Position numbers and translations under genes: made by a program. From contig NZ_JAVFJJ010000009.1 of assembly GCF_030908245.1 (NCBI RefSeq), positions 110,447-174,446 on the forward strand: a stretch of DNA of 64,000 bases. Reading direction: 5' to 3'. Each line of letters begins with the position of its first letter. Within the stretch, counting starts at the first letter, position 1. Below the pieces are notes generated by a model, which was given only the letters and a program-made list of their open reading frames with translations, was not told the DNA's origin and did not search any database. This stretch comes from Sinomonas sp. ASV322 (lineage in GTDB: Bacteria; Actinomycetota; Actinomycetes; Actinomycetales; Micrococcaceae). Shown piece after piece: positions 62,604 through 64,000 of this stretch.

Positions 62604-62638
62604 GAGGCGCCGCCGGGAGGGAGTCCTGGCGGCGCCTC
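62604..62638 (+). terminator. Stem-loop after galE
   Basis: GAGGCGCCGCC (62604-62614) pairs with GGCGGCGCCTC (62628-62638) across a 13-nt loop, 33 bp after the galE stop. There is no T-tract. Confidence 0.6.
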
Positions 62639-64000
62639 TGTGCTTCGCGTGGCGGGCGCCGGCGAGCGTGTCGTTGGGCGACGCGCGGTCAGGCTGATAT
62701 GCGCGGGTTGGCTACCGCAGGGCGGTGGTTCGGCTGGAGTCGGTCCGCGTGTCTAGGAGCGAACGTTGGCCCCAGGAGGGGGTCTGTTCATAGTTGCGCC
62801 GCGGGTGGCTCCACGCGCTGCCGCCGGCACCTTGCGCCGTGGCGAAGCGGCCTTCGGGAGTCAGTCGTCGTCCATGACTGCCAGGGACCAGCACCAGCCG
62901 GCCAGCTCGCGGGCGACGGCGACGTTGGCCACGGTCGGGCGCTTGCGCCGCTCGAGGAACCGCACCCACCGGGCGTGCAGGCGCTGGTTGCCCTCGTCGC
63001 CGCGGGCCCGTGCCGCGGCCGGGGCGAGCTCCCACCGGTCCCGAAGGGTCTTCCCGACCGCGTAGCGGGCACGGTGGTGCCAGGCGGCCTCGACCAGGAG
63101 GCGGCGGACGTGGGCGTTGCCGGTCTTGGTGATCGGCCCCTGCGCCCGGGACGCGCCCGAGGAATGCTCGGACGGGGTCAGCCCGACGAAGGAGCCGATG
63201 GTGGCCCCGGTGAACCGGTGCCAGTCTCCGATCTCTACCGCGAGGGCGAACCCGGTCAGCGTGCTGACCCCGCGCAGGCAGCCCAGGCGGTGTACGGCCG
63301 GGGCGAACTCGCTGCCCGCAGCGAGCTCCTCGATCGCGCGGTCGAGCCGGTCGCGGCGGGCTTTGACCGTCAGCACGGCCTCGTAGTCGGAGTCGAACGC
63401 CATCCGGGTCGCCCTCGAGCCCAGCGCCGGGGCCGCGTCCCTGCGCAGCCACGTGTCATGGGCCCCGGTCCAGGCATCGCCTCCGTCGTAGACGATCCCG
63501 TGCCGCAGCAGCAGCTTCGAGAGCCGGTGCCGGGCCCGCATCAGGTCCCCGCGGCAGTCCTCCCGCGCCCGCACCAGGTCACGCGCGGACTCCTGCTCCA
63601 CGGTCGGGACCGCCACCGGGGTGACCTCGTCCAGGCGCAGCAGCCTCGCCAGGTGCACCGCGTCCCGGGCATCGGTCTTCACCCGGTCCCCCGACGGGCG
63701 CTGGAGCCGGGACGGGGCCGCAACCACGCACCTGACCCCCCGTGAGGTCAAGGCCCGCCAAAGCCCGAACCCCGTCGGGCCGGCCTCATAGACCACGGCG
63801 ACCGGGCCTGGCAAGCAGGCCAGCCATGACCTGATCGCCTGCTCCGACGGGGCAAGCCTGGCCTGCACCAGCTCGCCGGTCACGCCGTCGATCGCCGCCG
63901 CGGCAACCGAACGGGCGTGCACATCCAGCCCAACACTCGTACGCTCAATGAACACCGGGGCCTCCCACGCATGTCGGATAGGCCGGGCAGGGGACTCTGC
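62639..64000 (-). mobile_element. IS110-family insertion sequence (right part beyond window)
   Basis: The transposase gene occupies 62861-63955. IS110 elements lack terminal inverted repeats, so the exact left boundary cannot be read; it should fall in the gene-free stretch between the galE hairpin and 62860. The other end lies outside the window. The limits given are outer bounds. Confidence 0.5.
62861..63955 (-). CDS. IS110-family transposase
   Basis: 364 residues. The N-terminal DEDD RuvC-like domain shows SVGLDVHARSVAAAAIDG, VVYEAGPTGFGLWRAL and KTDARDAVHLARLL. The C-terminal transposase_20 domain includes LRGVSTLTGFALAVEIGDWH and GLTPSEHSSG; the serine in this region is the catalytic serine of the family. 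GTG 63955 has GGGAGG upstream. The gene is intact; the element's upstream end, where IS110 bridge RNAs are usually encoded, is beyond base 64000. Confidence 0.92.
   Translation of the reverse strand: MFIERTSVGLDVHARSVAAAAIDGVTGELVQARLAPSEQAIRSWLACLPGPVAVVYEAGPTGFGLWRALTSRGVRCVVAAPSRLQRPSGDRVKTDARDAVHLARLLRLDEVTPVAVPTVEQESARDLVRAREDCRGDLMRARHRLSKLLLRHGIVYDGGDAWTGAHDTWLRRDAAPALGSRATRMAFDSDYEAVLTVKARRDRLDRAIEELAAGSEFAPAVHRLGCLRGVSTLTGFALAVEIGDWHRFTGATIGSFVGLTPSEHSSGASRAQGPITKTGNAHVRRLLVEAAWHHRARYAVGKTLRDRWELAPAAARARGDEGNQRLHARWVRFLERRKRPTVANVAVARELAGWCWSLAVMDDD

Overview
The window is high-GC DNA from an actinobacterium, most likely a member of the Micrococcaceae close to Arthrobacter or Sinomonas. 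The pointers are the AdnAB repair complex, the coproporphyrin-dependent heme pathway with HemQ, the succinylase DapD/DapE pair, MoeZ, the DUF3107 and DUF3117 small proteins, an ECF sigma-E/anti-sigma pair next to TatB and Mrp, and frequent leaderless promoters (a TANNNT hexamer 6-7 nt before the start codon). No tRNA, rRNA, CRISPR array or prophage was recognised.

Layout. 1-6834 (minus strand): adnB (3' end cut off by the window), adnA and an alkyltransferase-like gene, joined by 4-nt ATGA overlaps. 7055-10147 (plus): a tight four-gene operon of an Lgt paralogue, two small membrane proteins and a multi-cysteine radical SAM enzyme resembling the MJ0619/Tes family. This is the best candidate for an undescribed system, possibly lipid modification. 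10308-15093: a DnaQ-type exonuclease, a polar amino-acid ABC transporter, and a divergent Lrp/LysE regulator-exporter pair. 15173-26799: a complete heme cluster, with hemE-hemY-hemQ-hemH-hemC-hemD-hemB-(LLM oxidoreductase)-hemL on the minus strand and hemA divergent. 26848-30934: lipoprotein, moeZ, TetR, DUF3107, a membrane protein, pterin dehydratase and a 55-residue membrane protein. 30958-34978: thiamine genes. thiO-thiS-thiG sit behind a TPP riboswitch and are divergent from thiE-pheA, apparently sharing one symmetrical -10. 35132-42175: an RNB exonuclease, 71-bp tandem repeats, an AbiEi-like/DUF559-like protein, a DEAD-box helicase coupled to an orphan DNA methyltransferase, and a PHP phosphoesterase.

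42264-53520: aminopeptidase P, a stress protein, an MgtE-N/CBS protein, DUF1003, Mrp, TatB, anti-sigma, sigma-E, an O-methyltransferase, DUF3117, and a LOG-DivIVA-mannosyltransferase operon. 53615-56922: a gluABCD-type transporter ending in a perfect 25-bp palindrome. 57017-59263: divergent dapE/dapD. 59359-62571: a lysozyme-fold exported protein, a hypothetical protein, TetR and galE. 62861-64000: an IS110-family transposase running to the window edge.

Two neighbourhoods recall Mycobacterium tuberculosis gene order (from memory, not aligned): adnB-adnA-MGMT-moeZ-TetR-DUF3107-DEAD helicase (Rv3201c to Rv3211) and dapD-dapE-LOG-DivIVA-DUF3117-O-methyltransferase-sigE-anti-sigma-tatB-mrp-DUF1003-MgtE-like (Rv1201c to Rv1232c). 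The Tes-like operon, heme cluster, thiamine genes and transporters are interspersed with these. All assignments rest on motifs read by eye; no database search or structure prediction was run.
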